Assembly: GCA_910587095.1 (NCBI GenBank)
Contig: CAJUMJ010000046.1
Coordinates: forward strand, 1-64,000
From: an uncultured Lachnospiraceae bacterium
GTDB lineage: Bacteria; Bacillota; Clostridia; Lachnospirales; Lachnospiraceae
Direction: 5' to 3'
DNA length: 64,000 nucleotides
A model generated the notes under the pieces. That model was not told the origin of the DNA. It worked only from the letters and a program-made list of their open reading frames with translations, and did no database searches. Within the stretch, counting starts at the first letter, position 1; every line of letters begins with the position of its first letter. Shown here piece after piece: positions 24,449-34,150 of this stretch. Both the position numbers and the translations under genes were made by a program.

Positions 24449-25804
24449 ATGGATTTAATCAGGGAAAAATGGGATGAAATCAAAGAGACAATCAGAAAAG
24501 AATACGAATTGACTGATGTTTCTTACGATACGTGGATTAAGCCTCTCAAGTTTTTTGATATCAGGGATAATGTCGTCATTATTATGATACCTTCTGACCA
24601 ATCTCATGCCTTAAGCTATATCTCATCCAAATATAAGAACTTTTTTAAAGTAGTCATATCCGAGACGCTGGATCATACTTACGATATTTCTTTTATATTG
24701 GAAAAGGAAGCCATGGAGCAGGAGAAAAACATCGACCTTGTGTCAAAAGCTCCAAGCAACGTCAATTATGAAAACACGAACTTAAACCCTAAGTATAAAT
24801 TTGACACCTTTGTTGTGGGAAACAATAACAAACTGGCTCACTCCGCCGCTCTGGCCGTAGCGGAATCCCCGGGAAATGTATACAATCCTCTCTACGTTTA
24901 TGGAGGCGCAGGTCTTGGAAAAACACACCTGATGCATTCCGTCGGACATTTTATACTGGAAAAAAATCCTGACATGAAAGTTTTGTATGTCACTTCAGAA
25001 AATTTTACCAATGAAGTAATTGAATGTATCAGAAGCGGCGACGCTTTGAAAATGAACAGGATGAGGGAAAAATACAGAACCGTCGATATCCTCATGATCG
25101 ATGATATCCAGTTTATTATAGGAAAAGAAAGCACCCAGGAAGAGTTTTTCCACACCTTCAACACACTTCATTCTACCGGAAAGCAGATTATATTGACATC
25201 GGATAAACCGCCAAAGGACATGGAAACTCTCGAAGAAAGATTCCGTTCCAGGTTTGAGTGGGGATTGATCGCTGACATACAGCCTCCTGATTATGAAACC
25301 AGGATGGCCATTCTCAGAAGAAACGCGGAAAATTACATCAAGGAAATCGACGATGAAGTTTTGCGCTATATCGCAGATCACATCAAATCAAATATCAGGG
25401 AATTGGAAGGAGCTTTAAACAAAATTATCGCTTTCTCCAAATTAAATAATGTCGAAATTAACTTAGAATATGCCGAGGAAGCTTTAAAGGACATTATATA
25501 CCCGGACAAGCACAGAGAAATCACTCCTTCTCTTATTATAGAAATTGTATCGGAACATTTTGGAGTCAGCCCGGAAGATATGTCTTCCAGAAAAAGAACC
25601 TCCGCATTTGTGGAGGCAAGGCAGGTAGCTATGTATCTTTGCAGAGAATTGACGTCCGCTCCCTTACAAGCCATAGCAAACGCCCTTGGAAAAAAGGATC
25701 ACACTACTGTAATACACGGTATTGACAGAATTTCAGAAGAGATAGAAACAAACGAAGAATTAAAGAATAAAATTGACATCATCAAAAAAAAGATTCTTCC
25801 ATGA
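24449..25804 (+). CDS. dnaA: chromosomal replication initiator DnaA
   Basis: Binds DnaA boxes and opens oriC. It has 451 residues. Domain I is N-terminal (about 1-85) and domain II is a short linker. Domain III is AAA+ with Walker A GGAGLGKTHLMH, Walker B ILMIDDIQF, and ERFRSRFEWGL. Domain IV has the DNA-binding signature around REL...LGKKDHTTVIHGIDRI. It is flanked by DnaA boxes on both sides and followed by dnaN. Confidence 0.98.
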   Translation: MDLIREKWDEIKETIRKEYELTDVSYDTWIKPLKFFDIRDNVVIIMIPSDQSHALSYISSKYKNFFKVVISETLDHTYDISFILEKEAMEQEKNIDLVSKAPSNVNYENTNLNPKYKFDTFVVGNNNKLAHSAALAVAESPGNVYNPLYVYGGAGLGKTHLMHSVGHFILEKNPDMKVLYVTSENFTNEVIECIRSGDALKMNRMREKYRTVDILMIDDIQFIIGKESTQEEFFHTFNTLHSTGKQIILTSDKPPKDMETLEERFRSRFEWGLIADIQPPDYETRMAILRRNAENYIKEIDDEVLRYIADHIKSNIRELEGALNKIIAFSKLNNVEINLEYAEEALKDIIYPDKHREITPSLIIEIVSEHFGVSPEDMSSRKRTSAFVEARQVAMYLCRELTSAPLQAIANALGKKDHTTVIHGIDRISEEIETNEELKNKIDIIKKKILP

Positions 25805-26100
25805 TAATCATCCACAAGAACTTAGACATGCCATGTAAATAACCTGTGGATACTCCTTAAATGACATTAATGTCGCTTAAGAACAGAACGAAGGACTGTC
25901 GATAACCTCCGGTTTATTCTGAGGTTACCAAAAGATTTCAACAATATAAATATTTTTAGAAACACTGATAAAATAAAAGAAAAACAGGGTTATACACAAA
26001 TCTACATCTATTATTATGATGATTATGAATTAATTATATATTATTTAACCTATTGCAGGAATCCAAATTACCCACAATCAGGAAAGGAAGTTATTCGCAA
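25805..26100. other. oriC, part between dnaA and dnaN
   Basis: DnaA-box-like 9-mers: TCATCCACA 25808-25816, TGTGGATAC 25845-25853, TTATACACA 25990-25998 and TTACCCACA 26068-26076, in an AT-rich spacer of about 296 bases. With the upstream cluster this gives a bipartite origin as in Bacillus. GTCGATAACCTCC...GAGGTTACC at 25897-25928 forms a weak inverted repeat and could be a dnaA terminator. Confidence 0.7.
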
Positions 26101-27210
26101 ATGAAAATTATATGTTCAAAATCCAGCCTGTTAACCGGTGTACAGACAGTATCCAAAGCTGTCCCTAATAAAACTACCATGTCTATTCTTGAATGTATTT
26201 TGGTTGATACTACCAATGGGGAAATAAAATTAACCGCGAATGATATGGAACTTGGAATTGAGACTGTTATTCAGGGAGAAATAATCGAACAGGGAACGAT
26301 TGCTCTCGACGCAAAGATTTTTCTGGATATTGTCAGAAAACTTCCGGATAACGATATCACAATCGTGACGGATGATTCCTATAAGACATCGATCACCTGT
26401 GAAAAAGCAAAATTTAATATTATAGGAAAGTCGGGAGAAGATTTTTCCTATCTTCCTGAAATTGAAAAGAATGACTGTATAGTTGTCTCCCAGTTTACTT
26501 TGAAGGAAGTTGTCAGACAGACTATCTTCTCCATAGCGGACAACGAAAACAACAAGTTGATGACCGGAGAGCTGTTTGAGATTGAGAATGATGTTCTAAA
26601 AGTTGTTTCTCTTGACGGTCATCGTATTTCTATCAGAAAAATTGGCCTCAAAAATACCTATAATAACAGGAAGGTAGTCGTTCCGGGAAAGACATTAAGT
26701 GAAATCAGCAAGATTTTGTCCGGTGATATGGATAAAGATGTACATATCTTTTTCACGGATAAGCATATTCTGTTCGAATTTGACGATACGGTAGTCGTTT
26801 CCAGACTAATTGAAGGCGAGTACTTCAAGATCGAACAGATGCTTTCAAGCGATTATGAGACAAAGATTATTATAAATAAAAAAGAACTTTTAAGTTGTAT
26901 AGACAGAGCCACTCTTCTTGTGAAGGAGGGTGACAAGAAGCCTGTCATCATTGATGTGAGAGATACTTCCATGCAGCTTAAGATGAATTCTACTGTGGGA
27001 AGCATGGATGAGGAAATTGATATTGAAAAGGAAGGAAAGGATATAAAGATCGGATTTAATCCAAAGTTTTTGATCGATGCGCTTCGTGTGATTGAGGATG
27101 AGGAGATTGTGATTTATATGGTGAATCCGAAGGCTCCCTGTTTTATAAAGGATGAGGAGCAGACTTATATTTATATGATTCTTCCGGTGAATTTTATCAA
27201 TGTCGATTAA
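26101..27210 (+). CDS. dnaN: DNA polymerase III beta subunit (sliding clamp)
   Basis: A ring-shaped processivity factor. It has 369 residues from ATG 26101, which follows AGGAAG; an in-frame TTG 48 bases upstream lies in DnaA-box DNA and is unlikely to be used. Three repeated clamp domains are present. The N-terminus MKIICSKSSLLTGVQTVSKAV and the C-terminal hydrophobic pocket end (YIYMILPVNF) are typical. Confidence 0.96.
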   Translation: MKIICSKSSLLTGVQTVSKAVPNKTTMSILECILVDTTNGEIKLTANDMELGIETVIQGEIIEQGTIALDAKIFLDIVRKLPDNDITIVTDDSYKTSITCEKAKFNIIGKSGEDFSYLPEIEKNDCIVVSQFTLKEVVRQTIFSIADNENNKLMTGELFEIENDVLKVVSLDGHRISIRKIGLKNTYNNRKVVVPGKTLSEISKILSGDMDKDVHIFFTDKHILFEFDDTVVVSRLIEGEYFKIEQMLSSDYETKIIINKKELLSCIDRATLLVKEGDKKPVIIDVRDTSMQLKMNSTVGSMDEEIDIEKEGKDIKIGFNPKFLIDALRVIEDEEIVIYMVNPKAPCFIKDEEQTYIYMILPVNFINVD

Positions 27211-27281
27211 CAAAATTTCAGATAGGCTGATGAAGAGTATTTTTTGGGTTGTAGATTTTTTTGTGTATAGGATGGAAAAAA

Positions 27282-27500
27282 ATGGAAATAATCAGGATCA
27301 GGGATGATTTTATTAAACTCGGTCAGGCTCTTAAACTGGCTGGTTTGGTGCAGTCGGGCGTAGATGCAAAGATGGAAATACAGGAAGGATTTGTTAAGGT
27401 AAACGGAAAAGTGGAAGTGCAGCGCGGTAAAAAAGTTCATCCCGGAGATCTCATTGAATATGACGGACAGCAGATCAGGGTAGAAACGATTGCAAATTAA
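27282..27500 (+). CDS. S4-domain RNA-binding protein (YaaA type)
   Basis: A protein of 72 residues with an S4 fold (FIKLGQALKLAGLVQSG...GFVKVNGKVEVQRGKKV...GD). It sits in the conserved dnaN-yaaA-recF slot. Such proteins bind structured RNA, probably ribosomal; the exact role is not settled. The start is ATG 27282, preceded by AGGATGG; the upstream codons in frame are probably untranslated. Confidence 0.88.
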   Translation: MEIIRIRDDFIKLGQALKLAGLVQSGVDAKMEIQEGFVKVNGKVEVQRGKKVHPGDLIEYDGQQIRVETIAN

Positions 27501-27512
27501 AATGAGGAAAAA

Positions 27513-28592
27513 ATGATTATAAAATCATTAGAATTGGCGGATTTTCGGAATTACGATACTCTACATATTGATTTCAGCAAGGGAACAAACATTTTATATG
27601 GTGATAATGCCCAGGGGAAAACAAATATTTTAGAGGCAATTTTTATGTCGGCCACTACCAAGTCCCACAAGGGAAGCAAAGATAAGGATGTTGTCAACTT
27701 CAATAAAGAGGAATCCCATATAAGAACTTATCTGGAAAAAGACGGGACAGAAATTCGGGTAGATATGCACCTTCGCAAAAATAAGACGAAAGGAATCGCC
27801 ATCGACGGACAAAAAATTAAAAAAGCGGCGGAGCTTCTAGGACTGTTAAATGTGGTTTTCTTTTCTCCTGAGGATCTTTCTATCATTAAAAACGGGCCGG
27901 CGGAGAGAAGAAGATTTGTCGATATGGAGCTTTGTCAGCTCGATTCGTTTTATATTTATAACCTGAATCATTACAATAAGATTGTAAATCAGAGAAACAA
28001 GCTCCTAAAGGATATGTATTTTAATCCGTCTCTGAGAGAAACGCTGAATATATGGGATTCCCAGCTTGTCTCTTTCGGCAGTAAAATTATAGAGAGAAGA
28101 AAAATCTTTGTTGAACAGTTGAATGAAATTATTTATGGAATCCATAAAAGACTGTCAGGCGATAAGGAAGAACTTGTTATTAAATATGAACCAGATGTTT
28201 TTATTGAAGAGTATGAAAAATCTCTTTCTTCCTGTCAGGAGAGAGATATCAAATTAAAACAGACTACAGTTGGGCCTCACAGGGATGATTTTTCTTTTAT
28301 GGTGGGGGATATCGATATCAGAAAGTTTGGTTCTCAAGGTCAGCAGAGGACGGCAGCGTTGTCTTTAAAGCTTTCGGAGATAGAGCTTGTAAAGAAAATC
28401 ACAAAAGAGAATCCGGTTCTTCTTTTAGATGATGTCCTGTCAGAGCTTGACAGTAACAGACAAAATTATTTGTTGAGCACTATTGGGGAAATACAGACGA
28501 TTATTACCTGTACGGGATTAGACGAATTTGTCAATAACAGATTCGAAATTGACAAGGTTTTCAGGATAGTAAACGGCAGTATTGCAGAATAG
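27513..28592 (+). CDS. recF: DNA replication/repair protein RecF
   Basis: An SMC-like ATPase that loads RecA at gaps. It has 359 residues: Walker A GDNAQGKTN, signature FGSQGQQRTAALSLK, Walker B PVLLLDDVLSELD. It lies 12 bases after the S4 gene and 15 bases before gyrB, in the classical order. Confidence 0.97.
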   Translation: MIIKSLELADFRNYDTLHIDFSKGTNILYGDNAQGKTNILEAIFMSATTKSHKGSKDKDVVNFNKEESHIRTYLEKDGTEIRVDMHLRKNKTKGIAIDGQKIKKAAELLGLLNVVFFSPEDLSIIKNGPAERRRFVDMELCQLDSFYIYNLNHYNKIVNQRNKLLKDMYFNPSLRETLNIWDSQLVSFGSKIIERRKIFVEQLNEIIYGIHKRLSGDKEELVIKYEPDVFIEEYEKSLSSCQERDIKLKQTTVGPHRDDFSFMVGDIDIRKFGSQGQQRTAALSLKLSEIELVKKITKENPVLLLDDVLSELDSNRQNYLLSTIGEIQTIITCTGLDEFVNNRFEIDKVFRIVNGSIAE

Positions 28593-28607
28593 AGAGGTCA
28601 GATCAAA

Positions 28608-30548
28608 ATGGCAGATAACTTTGAAGAAATGAATAACACTGAGTATGGTGCGGATCAGATACAGATTTTGGAAGGTTTGGAAGCGGTGAGAAAAAGACCC
28701 GGTATGTATATCGGAAGTACTTCCCTTAGAGGTCTTCATCATTTGGTTTATGAGATTGTTGACAATTCTGTAGATGAAGCGTTAGCCGGCGTGTGTACGG
28801 ATATTTATGTGACGATTAATCAGGATAATTCCGTTACGGTGGAGGATAACGGCCGCGGCATTCCTGTGGGGATTAATCACAAGGCAGGTATTCCTGCGGT
28901 GGAGGTAGTGTTTACGGTTCTTCATGCCGGCGGAAAATTTGGCGGCGGCGGATATAAGGTTTCCGGCGGTCTTCATGGCGTGGGAGCTTCTGTTGTGAAC
29001 GCTCTTTCCGACTGGCTTGAGGTGGATATATGTCAGGAAGGTAAAATTTATCATCAGCGCTATGAGAGAGGCCATTCATGTAACAAATTAAAGGTGATTG
29101 GAGACTGTGAACCCGGAAAAACAGGTACGAGAGTGCAGTTTAAGCCTGATGCCACCATTTTTGAGGATACGGTATTTGAATACGATACGTTAAAGACAAG
29201 GCTTCGTGAGACGGCTTTTCTGACAAAAGGACTTAAAATTGTTTTAAGGGACGACAGGGGCGGACAGGAACATGAAAAGACTTTTCACTATGAGGGCGGT
29301 ATCAAAGAATTTGTTACATACTTAAACCGTAGTAAGGAATTTTTGTATGAGCAGATTATGTATTTTGAGGGTATGAAAAACGGCGTTTATGTGGAAGTCG
29401 CTCTGCAGCACAACGATTCTTACAATGAGAGTGTTTATACCTTCGTAAACAATATCAATACACCGGAAGGCGGTACCCATTTAGTAGGATTCAGAAATGC
29501 CTTGACAAAGACCTTTAATGATTATGCCAGAAACAATAAGCTTTTAAAGGACAGTGAACCGAATCTTTCGGGAGAAGATATCAGAGAAGGATTGACGGCA
29601 ATTATCAGTGTGAAAATTGAAGATCCGCAGTTTGAGGGACAGACGAAGCAAAAACTCGGCAATTCGGAGGCGAGAGGCGCCGTAGACAATATTGTGAGCG
29701 AACAGCTTACTTATTTTCTAGAGCAGAATCCTTCCGTTGCAAAGATTATATGTGAAAAATCTATTTTGGCGCAGCGCGCGAGGGAAGCGGCCAGAAAGGC
29801 CAGGGATTTAACTAGAAGAAAGACGGCTCTCGAGGGAACTTCCCTTCCGGGAAAGCTTGCGGACTGTTCTGATAAAGATCCGAAAAACTGTGAGATTTAT
29901 ATTGTTGAGGGCGATTCAGCCGGGGGTTCCGCAAAGACGGCAAGAAGCCGTGCCACTCAGGCGATTCTGCCTCTTCGCGGAAAAATTTTGAACGTGGAGA
30001 AAGCGCGTCTTGACAAAATATATGGCAATGCGGAGATCAAGGCTATGATCACTGCTTTCGGAACCGGTATTCATGAAGATTTTGATATATCCAAATTGCG
30101 CTATGACAAAATTATTATTATGACGGATGCGGACGTGGACGGCGCGCATATTGCTACTTTAATGCTCACTTTCATCTATCGTTTTATGCCGGAGCTTATC
30201 AAACAGGGTCATGTATACCTGGCAAAGCCGCCTCTATATAAGCTTGAGAAAAATAGACAGGTTTGGTATGCCTACAGTGACGATGAGCTTGAGAAGATTT
30301 TGGCGGAGGTAGGACGCGACCAGAATAATAAGATTCAGCGTTATAAAGGGCTGGGAGAGATGGATGCGGACCAGCTATGGGAGACTACCATGGATCCCGA
30401 GAGAAGAATACTTCTCCGCGTCAATTTAAACGAGGAAGAGGAGTCTGAAGTAGACCTTACTTTTAATACTTTAATGGGAGATAAGGTGGAGCCGAGAAGA
30501 ATTTTCATAGAAGAAAACGCGAAGTTTGTGAAAAATTTAGATATCTAA
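28608..30548 (+). CDS. gyrB: DNA gyrase subunit B
   Basis: ATPase subunit of gyrase, introducing negative supercoils. It has 646 residues: GHKL ATPase motifs (EIVDNSVDEALAG; DNGRGIPVG; GLHGVGASVVNALS), then the TOPRIM domain with EGDSAGGSAK and DADVDGAHI, and the C-terminal QRYKGLGEM block. The gyrA frame opens immediately after its stop. Confidence 0.98.
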   Translation: MADNFEEMNNTEYGADQIQILEGLEAVRKRPGMYIGSTSLRGLHHLVYEIVDNSVDEALAGVCTDIYVTINQDNSVTVEDNGRGIPVGINHKAGIPAVEVVFTVLHAGGKFGGGGYKVSGGLHGVGASVVNALSDWLEVDICQEGKIYHQRYERGHSCNKLKVIGDCEPGKTGTRVQFKPDATIFEDTVFEYDTLKTRLRETAFLTKGLKIVLRDDRGGQEHEKTFHYEGGIKEFVTYLNRSKEFLYEQIMYFEGMKNGVYVEVALQHNDSYNESVYTFVNNINTPEGGTHLVGFRNALTKTFNDYARNNKLLKDSEPNLSGEDIREGLTAIISVKIEDPQFEGQTKQKLGNSEARGAVDNIVSEQLTYFLEQNPSVAKIICEKSILAQRAREAARKARDLTRRKTALEGTSLPGKLADCSDKDPKNCEIYIVEGDSAGGSAKTARSRATQAILPLRGKILNVEKARLDKIYGNAEIKAMITAFGTGIHEDFDISKLRYDKIIIMTDADVDGAHIATLMLTFIYRFMPELIKQGHVYLAKPPLYKLEKNRQVWYAYSDDELEKILAEVGRDQNNKIQRYKGLGEMDADQLWETTMDPERRILLRVNLNEEEESEVDLTFNTLMGDKVEPRRIFIEENAKFVKNLDI

Positions 30549-30581
30549 TTGGGTTTTGGGCGATCAGAAATGGAGAAAAAA

Positions 30582-33161
30582 ATGGATGATAAGATTTTTG
30601 ACAAGATAGAGGACGTCGATCTTAAAAAGAAAATGGAAGATTCTTATATCGACTATGCTATGAGTGTTATCGCTGCCCGTGCGCTGCCTGATGTGAGAGA
30701 CGGTCTAAAGCCCGTGCAGCGCCGCGTTCTTTATTCCATGATTGAGTTGAATAACGGACCGGATAAGCCTCACAGAAAGAGCGCTCGTATTGTCGGCGAT
30801 ACCATGGGTAAATATCATCCTCACGGAGACAGTTCTATTTACGGAGCGTTAGTAAACATGGCGCAGGACTGGTCTACCAGGTATCCTTTGGTGGACGGTC
30901 ACGGCAACTTCGGTTCCATGGACGGGGACGGGGCGGCGGCTATGCGTTACACGGAAGCGCGTCTGAGCAAAATTTCCATGGAGCTTCTGGCCGATATCAA
31001 CAAGAATACTGTGGATTTTGTACCGAACTTTGACGATACGGAAAAAGAACCTGTTGTTTTGCCGAGCCGCTATCCGAATCTTCTTGTAAACGGCACGACG
31101 GGTATAGCGGTAGGTATGGCTACCAATATTCCTCCTCACAATTTGAGAGAAGTTGTCAGCGCCGTAGTAAAGATTATTCAGAATCAGATTGATGAGGACA
31201 GGCAGACTGATATGGAGGAAATTTTGGAGATTGTCAAGGCTCCTGACTTTCCTACCGGAGGCATCATTTTAGGAACGAGAGGAGCGGAGGAGGCTTACCG
31301 TACCGGGCGTGGCAAGGTGAGAGTGCGCGCCGTCACGGATATTGAGACGATGGATAACGGAAAGACCCGTATTATTGTGACGGAGCTTCCCTATATGGTA
31401 AATAAAGCGAATCTGATTCTGAAAATTGCCGATCTGGTGAAATTAAAGAAGATTGAGGGCATCACGGATCTGCGGGATGAGACGAACCGCGAGGGCATGA
31501 GAATCGTCATTGAGCTGAGAAAAGACGCAAATGCCAATGTAATTTTAAATCAGCTTTATAAGCATACGCAGCTTCAGGATTCCTTTGGCGTGATTATGTT
31601 GGCTCTTGTAAATAACCAGCCGAAGGTAATGAACCTTTTGGATATGCTCAACTATTATCTGGATCACCAGAAGGATGTGGTGACCAGAAGAACAAAATAT
31701 GATCTGAACAAAGCGGAGGAGAGGGATCATATTTTACAGGGACTGCTTATCGCTTTGGATAATATTGACGAAGTGATCCATATTATGAGAAGCAGCCGTA
31801 CTACTCCTATCGCGAAGGAAAGATTGATGGAGAGGTTTGGGCTTTCCGAATTGCAGGCACAGGCGATCGCGGATATGCGTCTGCGCGCACTGACAGGTCT
31901 GGAGAGGGAGAAGCTTGAGAACGAACATGAAGAACTTCTCAAAAAGATTCAGGAGTTAAAGGCAATTTTGGCGGATGAAAAGCTGCTCCTTGGCGTTATA
32001 AAGGACGAGATGCTTCTTACTGCTGAGAAGTATGGGGATGACAGAAGAAGCAAAATCGGATATGACGTTTACGATATCAATATGGAAGATTTGATTCCAA
32101 GGGACAACACCGTGATTGCCATGACAAGCCTTGGCTATATCAAACGCATGACGGTGGATAATTTTAAATCCCAAAACCGCGGCGGTAAGGGTATTAAGGG
32201 GATGCAGACCATCGAGGAAGATTATATTGAGGATCTTCTGATGACTACAACCCATCACTATCTCATGTTTTTTACGAATTATGGACGTGTTTACCGTTTA
32301 AAGGCTTATGAGATACCGGAGGCAAGCCGTACGGCGAGGGGTATCGCCATTGTCAATATTTTGCAGTTAAATCCGGGTGAAAAAATAACGGCTATGATAC
32401 CTATCAAAGATTATGAGGAGAATAAAAATCTCTTTATGGTGACAAAGAAAGGTATCGTGAAAAAAACCTCTGTCATGGAATTCAGCAATGTCAGAAAAAA
32501 TGGGCTGGCGGCTATTAACCTGCGGGATGATGACGAACTGATTGAGGTGAAAATTACGTCCGAGGAGACGGATATTTTCCTTGTGACAAAGCATGGTATG
32601 TGTATACGCTTTAAGGAGACAGATGTAAGACCTACCGGAAGATCCTCTATAGGCGTTATTGGTATGAATTTATCCGACGGCGATGAGATTGTAGGTATGC
32701 AGCTCGATCATCAAGGTGATTCTCTTCTGATCGTATCGGAAAACGGCATGGGTAAGAGAACCGATCTGGATGAATTTACGCTCCAGAAACGTGGCGGTAA
32801 GGGTTTGAAATGTTATAAGATCATGGAAAAGACAGGCTACGTGATCGGCGTAAAAGCAGTGAATGACGACCATGAGATCATGATGATTACAGACGGGGGA
32901 ATTATCATTCAGCTTCGCATGGATGAAATATCCAAGTTAAAGAGAATCACATCAGGCGTGAAGATGATCAATCTCGATGAAGGTATGAAGGTTGCAAAGA
33001 TAGCAAAAGTACGGGAAAAAATCAGTAACGGGGAAGAAGAGTTTGAGAATATTGACGACGCCATGGAGGAGATACCCGAGGAGGAAAAGTATAATATTCC
33101 AGAGGATATTGATGACGGAAAAGAATTGAATATTCCAATAGAAGAAAACGAAGAACAGTAA
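30582..33161 (+). CDS. gyrA: DNA gyrase subunit A
   Basis: Breakage-reunion subunit. It has 859 residues from ATG 30582 (GGAG upstream); another ATG lies 12 bases earlier. The catalytic Tyr is in AAMRYTEARLS and the quinolone-resistance region includes HPHGDSSIYGALV. The C-terminal beta-pinwheel contains the GyrA box QNRGGKGIKG and related repeats, followed by a strongly acidic tail of about 40 residues. The acidic tail is known to tune supercoiling in other gyrases. Confidence 0.98.
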   Translation: MDDKIFDKIEDVDLKKKMEDSYIDYAMSVIAARALPDVRDGLKPVQRRVLYSMIELNNGPDKPHRKSARIVGDTMGKYHPHGDSSIYGALVNMAQDWSTRYPLVDGHGNFGSMDGDGAAAMRYTEARLSKISMELLADINKNTVDFVPNFDDTEKEPVVLPSRYPNLLVNGTTGIAVGMATNIPPHNLREVVSAVVKIIQNQIDEDRQTDMEEILEIVKAPDFPTGGIILGTRGAEEAYRTGRGKVRVRAVTDIETMDNGKTRIIVTELPYMVNKANLILKIADLVKLKKIEGITDLRDETNREGMRIVIELRKDANANVILNQLYKHTQLQDSFGVIMLALVNNQPKVMNLLDMLNYYLDHQKDVVTRRTKYDLNKAEERDHILQGLLIALDNIDEVIHIMRSSRTTPIAKERLMERFGLSELQAQAIADMRLRALTGLEREKLENEHEELLKKIQELKAILADEKLLLGVIKDEMLLTAEKYGDDRRSKIGYDVYDINMEDLIPRDNTVIAMTSLGYIKRMTVDNFKSQNRGGKGIKGMQTIEEDYIEDLLMTTTHHYLMFFTNYGRVYRLKAYEIPEASRTARGIAIVNILQLNPGEKITAMIPIKDYEENKNLFMVTKKGIVKKTSVMEFSNVRKNGLAAINLRDDDELIEVKITSEETDIFLVTKHGMCIRFKETDVRPTGRSSIGVIGMNLSDGDEIVGMQLDHQGDSLLIVSENGMGKRTDLDEFTLQKRGGKGLKCYKIMEKTGYVIGVKAVNDDHEIMMITDGGIIIQLRMDEISKLKRITSGVKMINLDEGMKVAKIAKVREKISNGEEEFENIDDAMEEIPEEEKYNIPEDIDDGKELNIPIEENEEQ

Positions 33162-33173
33162 AAAAGACAAATC

Positions 33174-33214
33174 ATATACCTCAGGAAAGTAAATTTTCTT
33201 GAGGTATATATTTT
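33174..33214 (+). terminator. terminator after gyrA
   Basis: ATATACCTCA pairs with TGAGGTATAT (33200-33209) with GAAA/TTTC inside, followed by ATTTT. The T run is weak. Confidence 0.65.
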
Positions 33215-33231
33215 AGGAGTAAGATAAAACC

Positions 33232-34110
33232 GTGAAAGATTATAAAATAGCTGTTATCGGCGATATCCATGGCAATCATGCAGGTCTTGAAAAATGTTTG
33301 GAACATGCCTTGAAACAGAATCCGGATGAATTTTTGTTTCTCGGAGATTATATCAGCGATTGTCCTAATCCTCAAAAAACCATGAAGCTTGTATATGAGA
33401 TGGATAGGAATTATGTATGTCGGTTTATCCGTGGCAACCGGGAAGATTATATGCTAAATCACAGAAAAAATCCGGGCGAACGCTGGACATACTCTTCTGC
33501 GAGCGGCAGTCTCCTGTACACATATGAAAATTTAACGGAAAAAGATTTTCGTTTTTTTGAAAGTCTCGATATTAAAGGATTTTATGAAAAGGCAGGTTAT
33601 CCGTCTTTTCGGTATTGTCATGGTTCCTTTGTCCGTTCAAATGAGATTCTTGAACCTGATGGTGAAAATACGGCGCATCTTATGAAAAATCTGGATGTGG
33701 ATTTGCTTGTATCGGGACATGTGCACTTTCAGGAAGAGAGAATTTACGACGGTAAAAAATTAGTACATCCCGGCGCCGTGGGCGTTTCCTGGTATTTTAA
33801 CGGAAGAACACAGTATATGATGCTTCACGGAGCAAAATCAGGTTGGGAGGCGGAATTTTTTCGGTTGGATTATGACGTGGAAAAGATGGTGAAAGAATTT
33901 GAGACTTCCGGTTTAAACCAAAAAGCGCCGGCCTGGTCAAAAATTACGATCCATACTTTGAGGACAGGAAGTGACCAGAATCTAAACTGTTTAAATTATG
34001 CCAAAGAGCTTTGCCAAAGAGCTCAAGGAACCGTCATATGGCCGGATATTCCTGAAGAATACTGGAGCGAGGCACTAAAAAAATTTGGAATAGAAGATTA
34101 TCGAAAATAA
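33232..34110 (+). CDS. metallophosphoesterase family protein
   Basis: A protein of 292 residues. The calcineurin-like motifs are complete: GDIHGN, GDYIS, RGNRED, SGHVHFQ and the terminal HPGAVG. It starts at GTG 33232. It resembles YfcE/MJ0936-type or ApaH-like phosphodiesterases; the substrate is unknown. The C-terminal 90 residues carry no motif I know. Single-gene unit bounded by terminators. Confidence 0.85.
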   Translation: MKDYKIAVIGDIHGNHAGLEKCLEHALKQNPDEFLFLGDYISDCPNPQKTMKLVYEMDRNYVCRFIRGNREDYMLNHRKNPGERWTYSSASGSLLYTYENLTEKDFRFFESLDIKGFYEKAGYPSFRYCHGSFVRSNEILEPDGENTAHLMKNLDVDLLVSGHVHFQEERIYDGKKLVHPGAVGVSWYFNGRTQYMMLHGAKSGWEAEFFRLDYDVEKMVKEFETSGLNQKAPAWSKITIHTLRTGSDQNLNCLNYAKELCQRAQGTVIWPDIPEEYWSEALKKFGIEDYRK

Positions 34111-34150
34111 AAAGAGCTCCCGCTTCGAGAAACGGGAACTCTCATTTTTT
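34111..34150. terminator. bidirectional terminator
   Basis: GAGCTCCCG pairs with CGGGAACTC around CTTCGAGAAA, followed by TTTTTT and preceded by an A run. It serves the phosphoesterase gene (plus) and the regulator gene (minus), whose stop overlaps the T run. Confidence 0.88.
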
